DNA from: Bifidobacterium asteroides
Lineage (GTDB): Bacteria > Actinomycetota > Actinomycetes > Actinomycetales > Bifidobacteriaceae
DNA: 64,000 nucleotides
Reading direction: 5' to 3'
Assembly (NCBI RefSeq): GCF_003202695.1
Contig: NZ_QGLL01000006.1
Coordinates: forward strand, 310,001 to 374,000
Part shown: positions 18,218-27,097 of the stretch, in pieces
Numbering within the stretch: position 1 is the stretch's first letter
Layout of the letters: each line of letters opens with the position of its first letter
Notes under the pieces: generated by a model
Told to the model about the DNA's origin: nothing
Databases searched by the model: none
What the model saw: only the letters and a program-made list of their open reading frames with translations
Translations under genes and position numbers: made by a program

Positions 18218-20194
18218 CTAGCGCCGGTCCTGCTCTTTGTCGTGAGCATCGCTGATGGTGATCTCGCGCTGAGCGCGGGCTAGAATCATGGTGCGCAGGG
18301 TCTTGGGCGCCACCGCAGTGATGTGCTTGGCATGGGCGATGCAGAAGGCCACGAACCAGGAGTCCGAGGAGACGGTCAGATGGACCTTCTGCCCGGATCC
18401 GCAGGGCTCAACCGAGGCGCCCGGCAGGGACTTGATGTAGGGCAGGTCCGGCCGGTCGGTGATGAAGACCGCAGCCGTGCCGTTGTCAAAGGACCACTTG
18501 CGCAGCTCACTGACCGGCACATCAGGGAACTCCACCTTGTGAGTGGGCTTGACGATGGTCGCATGCTCGATTCTTGCAATTCGCAGAACCTGCCATTGCC
18601 TGTTGCGCCCGGTGCCCTGCTTGAGGTGGCGACGTGCCCCGTTCTTGCCTTGGCTGGAATCCGAGGGAGCGTCCGCAGCCTCAGTGCCTTCTGCTGCGTC
18701 GCCGATGTCGGTCCAGGCGGCGACATAGTAGACGCCCTCATCCACGAAGATCTTGGCAGGGGCCACCACCTTGCGGCGGGTCCTGCCAGCGGCATCCGTG
18801 TACTCCATATCCAGCAGGGACTCGGTCTTGATGGCCCGGCGGACCACCGAGAAGCTTTTGGGTTCGGTCTCATACCCGGTCAGGGAGAGCCATGGTGTTT
18901 CGCCCGGCCCAACATGGGTTCGCAGGCGCTGGTAGAGCGACTCGGCCTGGGTTCGAGACTGTTCGGGCAACAGGGGCGAATGGGCCAGGTAGTTGAGCGA
19001 GGCGGTCAGCATGCTCAAGTATTGGGGCGAAATGCCGGCCAGCCGTTCCAGCCCCAGCGAGTTGGTAGCCGAGACGATGCCGCTGTCGTCCAACAGAGAC
19101 CAGTCGATGTCAAAGAACTGGCTGCCGGCCATCTCCCCGTCGTCCGAGACTGTGGTCAGGGTGTTGATGTCCTTGTGGATGGTATTGACGTACTTGCGCA
19201 GCTCTTCCTTACTGTTGGGGTGGCCGATGAAGCGCTCAGCCAACTCGGCCAGGGAAAATTCCTCGCCCAGGTGTGCGGACAGGAAGAGCATGAGTCGCAG
19301 GCGCCGATCCACCTCGGACCCGGTCTGGAAGGAGGATGCACTGGCCCGGCGGGCGTGCCGGAGATCCGTGTCGTCGTCGCTTAGGTCAGTGGCGAAATGC
19401 TCGACGCTTGTCCGGGCGATCTCCGGGGAAATGACCGTTGCCGCGCCAGGGCTCAGCGATTCATCGGCAAGCTTGAAGCGGGCGGCTGCATCCAGACGGC
19501 GCCGGAAGGCATCTGCGGCCTCCTGTGGACTGACGATGGAGGCATCAGGGTGCTCCAGAACGAACATGGCCAGATCGTCGGAGTCGGCATAGGCCACGTT
19601 CAGATTCTCTCCGTCCACGTCTACAGTGGCGGCGAAGCGGCGGGAATCGATGACCTTGACTAAATTGTCAGGAATACGTTGAGTACCCAGTCCCGGAGCT
19701 ATGGAGTCCAGGCCCAGTCCGGGGATGGGCACCTGCGGCACTCGGGGCGTGGTACGCGATACCGGTCGGGTCGGCTCTTCGCAGGCCTCCTGGGACATGG
19801 CAATGGATCGCGCAAGGTAGTTGGCCGCGGCCAGCACCGGCATGTCCTCCTGATTGAAGTGCATGCGGATGCGAGGCTCGTCCCCCAGCTGCAGGCGGTA
19901 GGAGGCGAAATCCTGCCCCTCTGACTTGGAGGAATACTCGGGCTGACGGGATTCGATGGCTATGCCCATGGCGGCCAGCTTGGCCCGGTCGCGCTGGAAC
20001 TGTTTGGCGAAGGCGGCCTTGGCGGCCTGGTCGGCCAGCTCGCCATAAGAGTCGGCATAGGCCTTGACCCGTTGCGCTATCTGCCGTGATGTAAGCCATT
20101 GCGGGAAAGCGGACGATAAGACGGCTAGGACATCAAGTTCATGCTTGCCCCATTTATCCGAGAAACGCCGTCTTCCGTTCGTACCTTCTGCCAT
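18218..20194 (-). CDS. pafBC: Fused PafB-PafC-like WYL-domain transcriptional regulator
   Basis: 658 residues with two consecutive units, each a winged HTH plus WYL-type domain. Unit one begins KHELDVLAVLSSAFPQWLTSRQIAQRV, unit two near RLRLMLFLSAHLGEEFSLAELAERF. The C-terminal unit shows the WYL region LLDMEYTDAAGRTRRKVVAP followed by YVAAWTD. PafBC activates the RecA-independent DNA-damage response in mycobacteria and is separate or fused in different Actinobacteria; the fused form fits here. A glycine- and alanine-rich insert (about residues 505-535) is acidic and may be disordered. GAGGAC precedes the ATG. Confidence 0.85.
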   Translation of the reverse strand: MAEGTNGRRRFSDKWGKHELDVLAVLSSAFPQWLTSRQIAQRVKAYADSYGELADQAAKAAFAKQFQRDRAKLAAMGIAIESRQPEYSSKSEGQDFASYRLQLGDEPRIRMHFNQEDMPVLAAANYLARSIAMSQEACEEPTRPVSRTTPRVPQVPIPGLGLDSIAPGLGTQRIPDNLVKVIDSRRFAATVDVDGENLNVAYADSDDLAMFVLEHPDASIVSPQEAADAFRRRLDAAARFKLADESLSPGAATVISPEIARTSVEHFATDLSDDDTDLRHARRASASSFQTGSEVDRRLRLMLFLSAHLGEEFSLAELAERFIGHPNSKEELRKYVNTIHKDINTLTTVSDDGEMAGSQFFDIDWSLLDDSGIVSATNSLGLERLAGISPQYLSMLTASLNYLAHSPLLPEQSRTQAESLYQRLRTHVGPGETPWLSLTGYETEPKSFSVVRRAIKTESLLDMEYTDAAGRTRRKVVAPAKIFVDEGVYYVAAWTDIGDAAEGTEAADAPSDSSQGKNGARRHLKQGTGRNRQWQVLRIARIEHATIVKPTHKVEFPDVPVSELRKWSFDNGTAAVFITDRPDLPYIKSLPGASVEPCGSGQKVHLTVSSDSWFVAFCIAHAKHITAVAPKTLRTMILARAQREITISDAHDKEQDRR

Positions 20195-20227
20195 CAGTCC
20201 TCGCGTATCGTTAAAATTTTGTATATT

Positions 20228-20257
20228 AGTGCGCCTAACGCACTTCTACCTATCATA
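20228..20257 (-). promoter_or_regulatory. pafBC promoter and initiation-site palindrome
   Basis: On the minus strand TATGAT (20252-20257) is a good -10 box. Just downstream lies AGTGCGcctaaCGCACT (20228-20244), a perfect 6-bp inverted repeat with a 5-base centre covering the expected early transcribed region. It could be an autoregulatory operator or a short 5' hairpin. No consensus -35 is visible. Confidence 0.45.
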
Positions 20258-20338
20258 GATTGATTTTCAGGACCGTGGGGGCCAAACACCCAAATACGGT
20301 CTCTTTTCTTGACAGGCTGAACCCTGTTGCGCCTGGCC

Positions 20339-21769
20339 TTAGACCCACTCGTCCGGTTCGATCCCCTGGGGTCCCACATACTGACCGTTAGGCACGTATG
20401 AGGAGCGCCCTTGATCGCTCAGATGGGCGTCCGCATACAGGGTCACATCCCTGCCGAAGGTCCAGTCACCTTCGATGGTGACCGAGTTGGCAGCCGCCAG
20501 GCTGGGAACCCCATAGGGGAAGCGCTCATCGAAGTCGGCAATGTACTTGTAGTAACGCTCGTCCAGCTGGACATTGGGGAAATCGTAATTGCCGTCTTCC
20601 ATTTCGTAGGAGTCGGTCAGATGGAAGCGATCGGAGCGCATGATGAATAGGTCATCGGTAGTTTTGACCGGCAGGAAGCGCATACGGTCCACCTGTACGC
20701 AGATGGCTCCCTCGAAGAGCGAGGCAGCTGAGCCCATGGCTGTCTCCAGTTGCACCACGGGGCGGGTGGAGGAATCGGTGGGATCGACGGTCTTGCGGTT
20801 CTCGATGATGGGCAGCGGAAGCACCCCATCGTATTCGGCCAGCTTATCGCGCAGAGCATCGACTCTGACCCAGATGCTGTTGGTATTGAAGTATGGATGC
20901 TTACGGATGGACATGGCCGAGCTGCGGTCATGTGGATCCACCTGGGACATCTCCCGTAGGATAAGGCGTCCAGAAGCCTTGTCGATGACGATATGGCCGC
21001 CCTTGCGGTCAGCCTCGGTCCGCTTGGCCACTTCGATCATGAAGGGGGCTCCGGACTGCGCGAAATAGCCGGCCAGAGTCCTTGAAGGTCTGGCGCCTAG
21101 GTTGTCGGAATTGGAGATGAACAGGTAATCGATGCCCTGTTCCTTAAGTATGTCCAGCAGGCCGGTCTCCCAGATGGTCGAGAAGATGTCGCCATGGCCG
21201 GGAGGGCACCATTCCAGGTCGGGATTGGCTGGGAAGTCGACCGGACGACCGGTTTCGGCGTCGACCTTGGGCTCGATGTGCTGAATGATCTCCACGGGGA
21301 CATCGTTCTGGACGAAGCGGCGGTTCTGCTTGACCACGCGCATGGTGTCGCGCGAGGTGCGGAAGGAGTTCATGAAGATCAGCGGCAGCGGCACGCCTAG
21401 GCGCTTGCGGGCTGTCAGCACCTGGCCCATGATGATGTCCAGAAAACGCATACGACGGGCCTTGTGGCGACGGATGGGCAGCAGCGACTTGGCCTTTTCC
21501 AGGCCCATGGAGGTGCCCAGCCCTCCGTTGAGCTTGATGAAGGCGGTGCGGGAGAATGCGTCCAAGGCCATGTCCATGTCCATGGCGTCGTGGATGTCTT
21601 TGGTGCGGGGCACGTCCCTGAGCGCAGTGACGTCTTTTTCGCGCACACAGGCCTTGGCATCTCCTCGTTTCCAGGTCTCATAAAGGTGCCTGAACTGGTT
21701 GATGGAGACTTCGCTCATGCCCTTATCGTGCATCTTCGCGGCCGAAAGGTCGAAAACATCTGTGCTCAT
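20339..21769 (-). CDS. UTP-glucose-1-phosphate uridylyltransferase (UDPGP family)
   Basis: 476 residues. Makes UDP-glucose from UTP and glucose-1-phosphate. It belongs to the eukaryote-like UDPGP family, which bifidobacteria use in the Leloir and lacto-N-biose routes, not to the bacterial GalU family. Evidence: FIKLNGGLGTSMGLEKAKSL (nucleotide-binding loop), then FMNSFRTSRDT, PGHGDIFSTIWETG, and the C-terminal left-handed beta-helix (VTIEGDWTFGRDVTLYADA). I chose ATG 21769 because GGAAGGGG precedes it; the open frame extends upstream without coding character. A hairpin and a T-rich run lie between its end and the pafBC promoter. Confidence 0.92.
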   Translation of the reverse strand: MSTDVFDLSAAKMHDKGMSEVSINQFRHLYETWKRGDAKACVREKDVTALRDVPRTKDIHDAMDMDMALDAFSRTAFIKLNGGLGTSMGLEKAKSLLPIRRHKARRMRFLDIIMGQVLTARKRLGVPLPLIFMNSFRTSRDTMRVVKQNRRFVQNDVPVEIIQHIEPKVDAETGRPVDFPANPDLEWCPPGHGDIFSTIWETGLLDILKEQGIDYLFISNSDNLGARPSRTLAGYFAQSGAPFMIEVAKRTEADRKGGHIVIDKASGRLILREMSQVDPHDRSSAMSIRKHPYFNTNSIWVRVDALRDKLAEYDGVLPLPIIENRKTVDPTDSSTRPVVQLETAMGSAASLFEGAICVQVDRMRFLPVKTTDDLFIMRSDRFHLTDSYEMEDGNYDFPNVQLDERYYKYIADFDERFPYGVPSLAAANSVTIEGDWTFGRDVTLYADAHLSDQGRSSYVPNGQYVGPQGIEPDEWV

Positions 21770-21948
21770 GGAACCCCTTCCGGGCTGGGACGACTTGCGG
21801 TCGACGCGGGTTGCGTCGACCGTCCAGGAATATAATAGCAAGTCGAGGATTGAACCCGGTCCGTCTGGATTTGTCTGTTGGGACTCGCCGGACCGTTGTC
21901 GGCACCGCCACGCTGTGCTACTATCGCTACTCGGTGCTGATGCACCGT

Positions 21949-22025
<77 letters not shown>

Positions 22026-22035
22026 CAAAGCAGCG

Positions 22036-22060
22036 ATTCCAAGGTTTTAAGCCTTGGAAT
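22036..22060 (+). terminator. Terminator of tRNA-Pro
   Basis: Perfect 9-bp stem ATTCCAAGG / CCTTGGAAT with a 7-base loop, followed by a T/A-rich run, 10 bases after the tRNA CCA. Confidence 0.75.
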
Positions 22061-22150
22061 TATTTATATCCTCCAATGTCCGGCACATATTGAACATGTC
22101 GCCGGTGCTTCCTGTGTTATTCGCTCTTTTTCTGCACTGCACTGTATTGG

Positions 22151-22182
22151 ATTAGGGCGGCATCTTATTAGGGCGGCATCTT
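22151..22182. repeat. Exact 16-bp tandem duplication
   Basis: Two adjacent identical copies of ATTAGGGCGGCATCTT in the gap between the tRNA-Pro terminator and the end of the ABC-F gene. Short exact tandems like this usually arise by replication slippage; no function is evident. Confidence 0.85.
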
Positions 22183-22267
22183 ATGTGGAGGGTTCATAGC
22201 AATCGGTTTATCACTAACTTGCATCCTCTGCCCTGCACACTCATATCAGGCTGCCGGATGGCCGGAA

Positions 22268-23836
22268 TCAATCGACAGCCCAACGAATTGAGCTTACATT
22301 GTCCAGGAGGCTTTCGTCGTGGGAGACGACCACTAGAGCTCCCTGGTAGGGAGCCAGCACCTCGGTCAGAGCCGCCTGAGAGCGCAGATCCAGGTGATTG
22401 GTCGGTTCATCCAGGATCAGTAGCTGCGGATGCTTCAAGAATCCCAGGCACAGCAATAGTTTGCGGCCTTCGCCCGCTGAGAGTTCGTGACCGGCCAGGA
22501 GATCTTCTGGGTCAGCGTTGAGCTGGGTGTAAGCCGTCATCAGATTCTTTCTCTTCGTCTCCGGCAGTGCGGCTGCGTCTTCCATGGCTTTTTGCATGAG
22601 TGCCGGGTCGATGATCTGAGGCAGGATCAGGCAGGGTAGATCTGGGGGCAGGCCGGCGATCAGCAGCTCAAGCAAGGTGGATTTGCCTCGTCCATTAGGT
22701 CCGCTGATGCCGATGTGGTCTTTCGGTCCTATACTGATGGTCTCTATTGTTGGTTCGTAACGGTTTTCTGCTTGGCTGTCTGCAGCGAGATGCAGGCGGA
22801 AGTCCTTGACGCCATGCCCTTCCATCCAATCACCTAGGTCGCGAGCGTCAACCCGGACTAGTTCACGTTTGTGGCTGGCTTTGACCTGCAGGCTTATGCT
22901 CCCGTCATAGCGTTTGGCTGCAGTCTGCAAGTTGGCGGTACGTCTGCTGGTCGCGGCGATGCGTGCGTCAGCCTGATGATAGCTACGGGCGGCCGCTGTT
23001 CCCGAGGTTCCAGGTCTGGCAAGCTTGTGGGTGTTCCGGGCGTCGTGGTCGTGGGGGTCGATTCGGCCTCCCTGCCGTCTTAGGGCATCAAGATGCTGGA
23101 GTTTCTGGAAACGGGCAGCCTTGAACCGATTGAGCCTGTCCAATTCCCGTCGGTTGCCGTCCAATTCCTCCTGGGCTCGACGGTCCTCAGCCCTCTCTTG
23201 CTCCTCTATCTGCGACAACGTTCCCTTGAATAGGGTCAGCGTCAGCACGTTGCCGGTCGGTGTATGCCGTGTACGGAAGACCAACGACTTGGGGCAGCTG
23301 GCATCGATCAGGGCCCGGTCGTGGGAGATCAGCAGACCGATGCCTGCGAAGCGGTCCATAGCCTCGCCGATACGGGTCCTGGTCACTGCATCCACATGGT
23401 TGGTCGGCTCGTCCAGGACTAGCAGGTCGGGCTCCCGGCTGAGGGAGCAGGCTACTTGCAGGCGCTTCGCCTCGCCGCCAGAGAGTGTCGGATACCGGAA
23501 GGTCCAATCGTCCGCGATGCCTAGCGTCCTCCTAATGGCCACGGCCCGCTGCGACCAGTCGTTGGCGAAATCTTCCAGATTAGGCGGTTGTTCGGCGATG
23601 TTCTGGGGGCAGTATTCACATACCAAGCTGCCGGGTTTCGGACTGATTCTTCCCCGGGTCGGCGATAGGCGTCCGCACAGGAGTCGAGCCAGGGTGGTTT
23701 TGCCGCAGCCGTTGTCGCCGAGCATGGCAGTCCAGCCCCGGTCCAGGGTCGCAGACAGATGCTCGAAGATGGTCGATGGGCTGCCCGGATAGGCGAAGCC
23801 GAGGTCGGTGATGGTGATGACGCTAGGATTCGGCAT
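22268..23836 (-). CDS. ABC-F family ATPase (ribosome-protection type)
   Basis: 522 residues, two ABC ATPase domains in one chain and no membrane segments. First domain: Walker A GDNGCGKTT, signature TLSGGEAKRLQ, Walker B LLVLDEPTNHVD. Second domain: Walker A GPNGRGKST, signature ELSAGEGRKLLL, Walker B LLILDEPTNHLD. Between them is a charged helical linker of about 100 residues. ABC-F proteins bind the ribosomal E site; many protect against macrolides, lincosamides, streptogramins or pleuromutilins, others act as translation factors. The linker length suggests the resistance type but does not prove it. AGAAGGAAACCC precedes the ATG. The TTG/GTG-poor long leader is described separately. Confidence 0.85.
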   Translation of the reverse strand: MPNPSVITITDLGFAYPGSPSTIFEHLSATLDRGWTAMLGDNGCGKTTLARLLCGRLSPTRGRISPKPGSLVCEYCPQNIAEQPPNLEDFANDWSQRAVAIRRTLGIADDWTFRYPTLSGGEAKRLQVACSLSREPDLLVLDEPTNHVDAVTRTRIGEAMDRFAGIGLLISHDRALIDASCPKSLVFRTRHTPTGNVLTLTLFKGTLSQIEEQERAEDRRAQEELDGNRRELDRLNRFKAARFQKLQHLDALRRQGGRIDPHDHDARNTHKLARPGTSGTAAARSYHQADARIAATSRRTANLQTAAKRYDGSISLQVKASHKRELVRVDARDLGDWMEGHGVKDFRLHLAADSQAENRYEPTIETISIGPKDHIGISGPNGRGKSTLLELLIAGLPPDLPCLILPQIIDPALMQKAMEDAAALPETKRKNLMTAYTQLNADPEDLLAGHELSAGEGRKLLLCLGFLKHPQLLILDEPTNHLDLRSQAALTEVLAPYQGALVVVSHDESLLDNVSSIRWAVD

Positions 23837-24673
23837 GGGTTTCCTTCTGATGGTAATGCGGTCTGGTTCATCATCAGGGGAGTCGTCGGCTGTGACTGGT
23901 CGAGCGCCTGGTCAGCCCGTCACCTTGTAGTTGCGGCCCACTATTATCATGCGGGCATTATTGCAGTGCATGGCGCGAATGCGAGTGGCAAGAATTTTGG
24001 CCTGAGGACTCCCCTGTTGGGGACAGTCGCCACAGGTAACCGGGGAGCTCGTACTTTGATCACTTCGCGTGGGTGGCGCGTTGGAACAGGGCTCACCAAT
24101 TCCGACGGTCTCTGCTGACCGCCTGGGCAACTGTTTCATCACAGACGCAAGTCGAGATCCTCTTTCTCTCGGAACACCTTGGCATATGGGGCTGTTCCTC
24201 AAAATAGCTTTCTTCCCCTCAACTTTAACCCAGAGCCTCCTCTTTTGCATTGCGTTTCAGACAGATGTTGGTTGCCGAGCTGCCCTGTGGCGGATTGGTT
24301 GAAAAATCAGCAGAATTTCGTCCCTCATCGTTAGTTGTTGTGAACTTGGGAGGTGGTCGAGCTGATGTACTCCGACAGGGCTGCGGTTGCCGGTCCCTCC
24401 CGTTCTGTTTACAACCGCCAGGAGTGGGCTGAGGACCGCTGCGGGAGTCTGCAAAAGGATCATAACCAGGACAACTGTCTTGCGCCTGGCCCAAGACGCC
24501 ACCCCATTTAGCGTCGTCTGCGCTCAGCCTTGGCCTGAGCCACAATTAAGGTATAAGGGCTTGCGTCCGGCGGCGACATGGAGTGGGGCCACTTATGTTA
24601 GAAGCCGCTTACTGCCTCTACTGCCTTTCTGGATGGAACGCACACTTGGCGGTATTTTTTACACGGAGAGCGC
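23837..24673. other. Long leader of the ABC-F gene and non-coding gap
   Basis: No supported gene. On the minus strand a 19-codon open frame starting MHCNNARMIIVGRN ends about 90 bases before the ABC-F ATG; a short leader peptide would fit the attenuation control known for ABC-F resistance genes, but I see no clear ribosome-binding site. A near-palindrome CTCCCCTGTTGGGGAC lies at 24009-24024 and closely resembles the 18-bp palindrome at 36549. The rest, 24030-24673, has only short frames without coding character. Confidence 0.4.
24009..24024. promoter_or_regulatory. Near-palindrome matching the 36549 site
   Basis: CTCCCCTGTTGGGGAC matches 13 of 16 bases of the GTCCCCTGCAGGGGAC core at 36550-36565. 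It lies about 170 bases upstream of the ABC-F start. It could be a shared operator, or simply a hairpin in the leader. Confidence 0.35.
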
Positions 24674-25009
24674 ATGGCATCCATAACTGCAACCAAGCTG
24701 CTCCCTTACCCTAGCCATCCTTACCGCGATTCTGCAGACCTGGCTCAACTGCTTCTGGACAATGGGTTGACAGGTATCAGCGTGCGGGATCTCGCGGACC
24801 GTATGGGGGGTGGCTGGCTATTATCCCTCAAGGGTTATTGGTATGCCTTTCCTGCTCCTGTGGCAGGTAGCAGTAGAACGTAAGCTGCCTTTTCTTCTGA
24901 ACACTGCTTAGGATCCCATGTGGGAACACGTGTTCGACCAGGAACTATGTAATATCATCTTTGATGGCATTGTCAGCATCGAAGTCTTGCTGAAAAACTG
25001 CATGGCTGC
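24674..25009 (+). pseudogene. Broken Abi_2-type abortive-infection gene
   Basis: Two pieces in different frames. 24674-24883 (ATG after ACGGAGAG) gives LAQLLLDNGLTGISVRDLADRM followed by LLSLKGYWYAFP; this has the pattern of the AbiD/AbiF (Abi_2) N-terminus, in which a loop and helix precede a GYYRLSGYWYPF-like motif. From about 24918 another frame gives WEHVFDQELCNIIFDGIVSIEVLLKN, matching the following family segment (FDRxLRxLxxxxIERIEVxLR). The frames are offset by one, and the sequence then breaks off into an unrelated ABC ATPase piece. The protein would have blocked phage by abortive infection. Recognition is by remembered family pattern only. Confidence 0.5.
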
Positions 25010-25216
25010 CGAAAGAGAATCGCCCTCGCGAGGCTCCTGCTCAAACAACCGAGTGTCATTCTTGCAGACGAGCCGACCTCTGCGCTGGATCAAGACAACG
25101 CTAACGTCGTAATACGTATACTGTGCGAACTTGCCCAACAAGGTTCTGCCGTCATCATTTCAACACACAGTGAAGAAATAAAGAAAATCTGTTCGTCGAT
25201 TATCGAAATAGACTGA
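25010..25216 (+). pseudogene. C-terminal remnant of an ABC transporter ATPase
   Basis: An open stretch of 68 codons without a start gives RKRIALARLLLKQPSVILAD, then EPTSALDQDN (Walker B and D-loop), and VIISTHSEE with the switch histidine, ending in a TGA. This is the second half of an ABC ATPase after the signature motif; the Walker A half is missing and the sequence joins directly to the Abi_2 debris. The style (LLLKQPSVILADEPTSALD) recalls small bacteriocin/peptide exporters. Not functional. Confidence 0.75.
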
Positions 25217-25231
25217 TATACGCATAGTTGA

Positions 25232-25537
25232 GCTAATAGCAAGGCTGAAAAACCCATCAAACTCACAGTACTCAGTACTGGGGGTGACACGATAACTTCA
25301 ACGCCGGCAAGGTGAGTTATATCGGCATTTACTATAGTTGGCCAACATTCTTCATGCGATTGTCCAAAACTGTACAATGGCAATACATACGAACCAGAAT
25401 CGTTGCTCGCAGATTTCAAGGACCGCCTATTTTATGGCACGTCCTATCATCTAAAATCTTTGCCAAAATTCCGTCGTTATCTATACAAGTTAAGACCGGG
25501 AGTGATCCTGGTCTTTTTTGCCATTGATTGTGTATAA
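25232..25537 (+). pseudogene. Remnant open frame downstream of the ABC ATPase piece
   Basis: One frame reads through 101 codons with a single TGA at 25313 and no start codon. The second half, ending LYKLRPGVILVFFAIDCV, has good coding texture (SLLADFKDRLFYG, SLPKFRRYLYKL) and a hydrophobic end. It directly follows the ATPase remnant, so it may derive from a partner membrane protein of that transporter. Not recognised. Confidence 0.35.
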
Positions 25538-25986
25538 CGACTTACCGAAAATCAGATTGGGCAATGTGATGAACTAACCTATCGGTTTCAGCTCGTATCA
25601 GTTGGTAGTGGGAACTTGCTAGCGTCGGCTGAATTCCAGTCGTTACTAGCAACAATTAAAGGCGGCTAGCATGTACACGTACTGCAGCCTTTCTCAGCAA
25701 TGAGTCTCGGGTTCAAATCCCACCGGCCTGGCAAGACATCCGAGTCGCAAGTAAAGTTGTTCGACAGATGCGAACGAAAGTGTTATACGAACTCGCCTGA
25801 CAAATAACTTTGAGATTTGCGGATGATGAGTTCTTGCAACTTTTCTATTGTTCTATACCTAGCTTTACTGTCAGAGATTCTGATGATGCCAACCTATTAA
25901 ATGCTATAGTCTCTGCTATCAATGGCATGAAATATGGCGTGCTTGAAACGTTTATTTGGCGCAGGAAACGGGAAAGCTTCGGGTGC
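25538..25986. other. Degenerate region with tRNA-like debris
   Basis: No intact gene. AGCTC...AGTTGGTAG at 25590-25608 looks like a tRNA D arm, and 25706-25735 looks like a tRNA T arm and acceptor end. A 63-codon frame starting at TTG 25810 (FLQLFYCSIPSF, LLNAIVSAINGMKYGVLETF) has some coding texture but no ribosome-binding site and no recognised relative. Confidence 0.35.
25706..25735 (+). pseudogene. tRNA 3'-end-like remnant
   Basis: The stretch with CGGGTTCAAATCCCACCGG followed by CCTGGCAA aligns with the T arm and acceptor end of the tRNA-Pro at 21949-22025 at roughly three quarters of positions, including the whole TTCAAATCCC. The T stem has lost two pairs and the end is CAA instead of CCA. 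No complete cloverleaf is present upstream. It may be a decayed tRNA or an old integration scar. Confidence 0.4.
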
Positions 25987-26232
25987 TTATTGTTTCGGTG
26001 ACTTTCTTTTTGCCTGTTCTCCAAAGCAAATCACCATTGAAAGTGATAGCACGAAAAGAATGAAAAATAGCAAGGCACAAATCCACGCAAGATTTGATTG
26101 CGACGAATCAAATTGCGTGAAAAGACTAGAGTGCTCGTCGCTGTAATAGCCAGCCCGAATTTGTATGGCAGCTGTGACAATCAAGCCTAATATGCTCACT
26201 GCATTCATTATTATTGCAATCACTTTCATCAT
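25987..26232 (-). CDS. Small two-helix membrane protein
   Basis: 81 residues (or 80 from a second ATG at 26229). Two hydrophobic segments, VIAIIMNAVSILGLIVTAAI and WICALLFFILFVLSLSMVIC, separated by a polar loop of about 25 residues, with a basic tail EQAKRKSPKQ. AAAAGGGG sits upstream and fits the second ATG best. Surrounded by gene debris and AT-rich, so probably acquired. No family recognised; small proteins of this layout include immunity proteins and holins, but nothing here decides. Confidence 0.45.
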   Translation of the reverse strand: MMKVIAIIMNAVSILGLIVTAAIQIRAGYYSDEHSSLFTQFDSSQSNLAWICALLFFILFVLSLSMVICFGEQAKRKSPKQ

Positions 26233-26908
26233 TACCCCTTTTCACAGGTATTGGCCTGCAATTACTAATGGTGATTAATTTTTAGGGTACTTGACTTGCC
26301 GGTAAATGCAGTCTGCACGCTGCCATCACTAGCACTGTCGAGCACATATCAAAGGCGCATCTAAATTACTGCCTAATCTGTGTAGCTCGCCTTATTAATA
26401 AGGCTTAACAGTGATCGTGCCACATGGCGTGTATTCTCCCTAATGATTATCAGCATTGCTTTACCTTCCAGTATCTACACTTTCAACACGTAAGCCACTT
26501 CTATTGCTTTGCGTTCGAACCTGGCATCGCTTCGGCAAAAAAGAAGGACTTTCCTTATTGCATTAGCATGCACGAATCCCCTGCACGGGACTACCTGCAT
26601 CCGGAAGCGGCGAAGCACATAAAACAAGCTATTTCAAATAATTGAACGGTGGCTCAACTACGTCTCATCCTCCTGTGATGTAGTGCATCTCAGATGCAGC
26701 ACTGCAATAATCTCCCAGATCGCTGGGGCCTGTTTTTTCACCGCTATAACTTCTCGCCGATATCCCTACAAGCCAGAGTCGGCATTCTCATTCCTTCCGA
26801 CTTTCAAGCCTTCCGCAGGCACTGACCAATGCGAAGAACTTTCCAGGATTATTTCTCGGGCAGAGCTTGGATGCCAATATGGGTAATATCGCCTGAGATC
26901 GGAATGTT

Positions 26909-27067
26909 ATGACCTGGAGCGTGGCAGGCTGTTGGAAGAAAGCCATTCACAGATATCAGCAAAAGATCTTTCTGCCAAAACGAATCTTACAAACCTTTGC
27001 CTCTGTTACTGTGGAAACAGTGATGGGCTCACGCATCAACCGAAGAAGATTGATATGTTTGCTTTGA
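26909..27067 (+). pseudogene. Short coding-like remnant (52 codons)
   Basis: ATG to TGA frame giving AIHRYQQKIFLPKRILQTFA and ETVMGSRINRRRLICLL. The composition is protein-like but no ribosome-binding site and no family are seen. It may belong with the piece at 27098-27286, which lies in another frame 30 bases on. Confidence 0.25.
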
Positions 27068-27097
27068 TCAAGACTCGGCGCACGAAAGATCTTGTGA

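Noticed and set aside
18323-19384. 353-codon plus-strand open frame opposite pafBC
   Set aside because: High-GC antisense shadow; the opposite strand encodes an intact two-unit WYL regulator.
25706-25735. Functional tRNA gene
   Set aside because: Only a T-arm/acceptor-like end is present; the T stem is damaged, CAA replaces CCA, and no matching 5' half is at the right distance.
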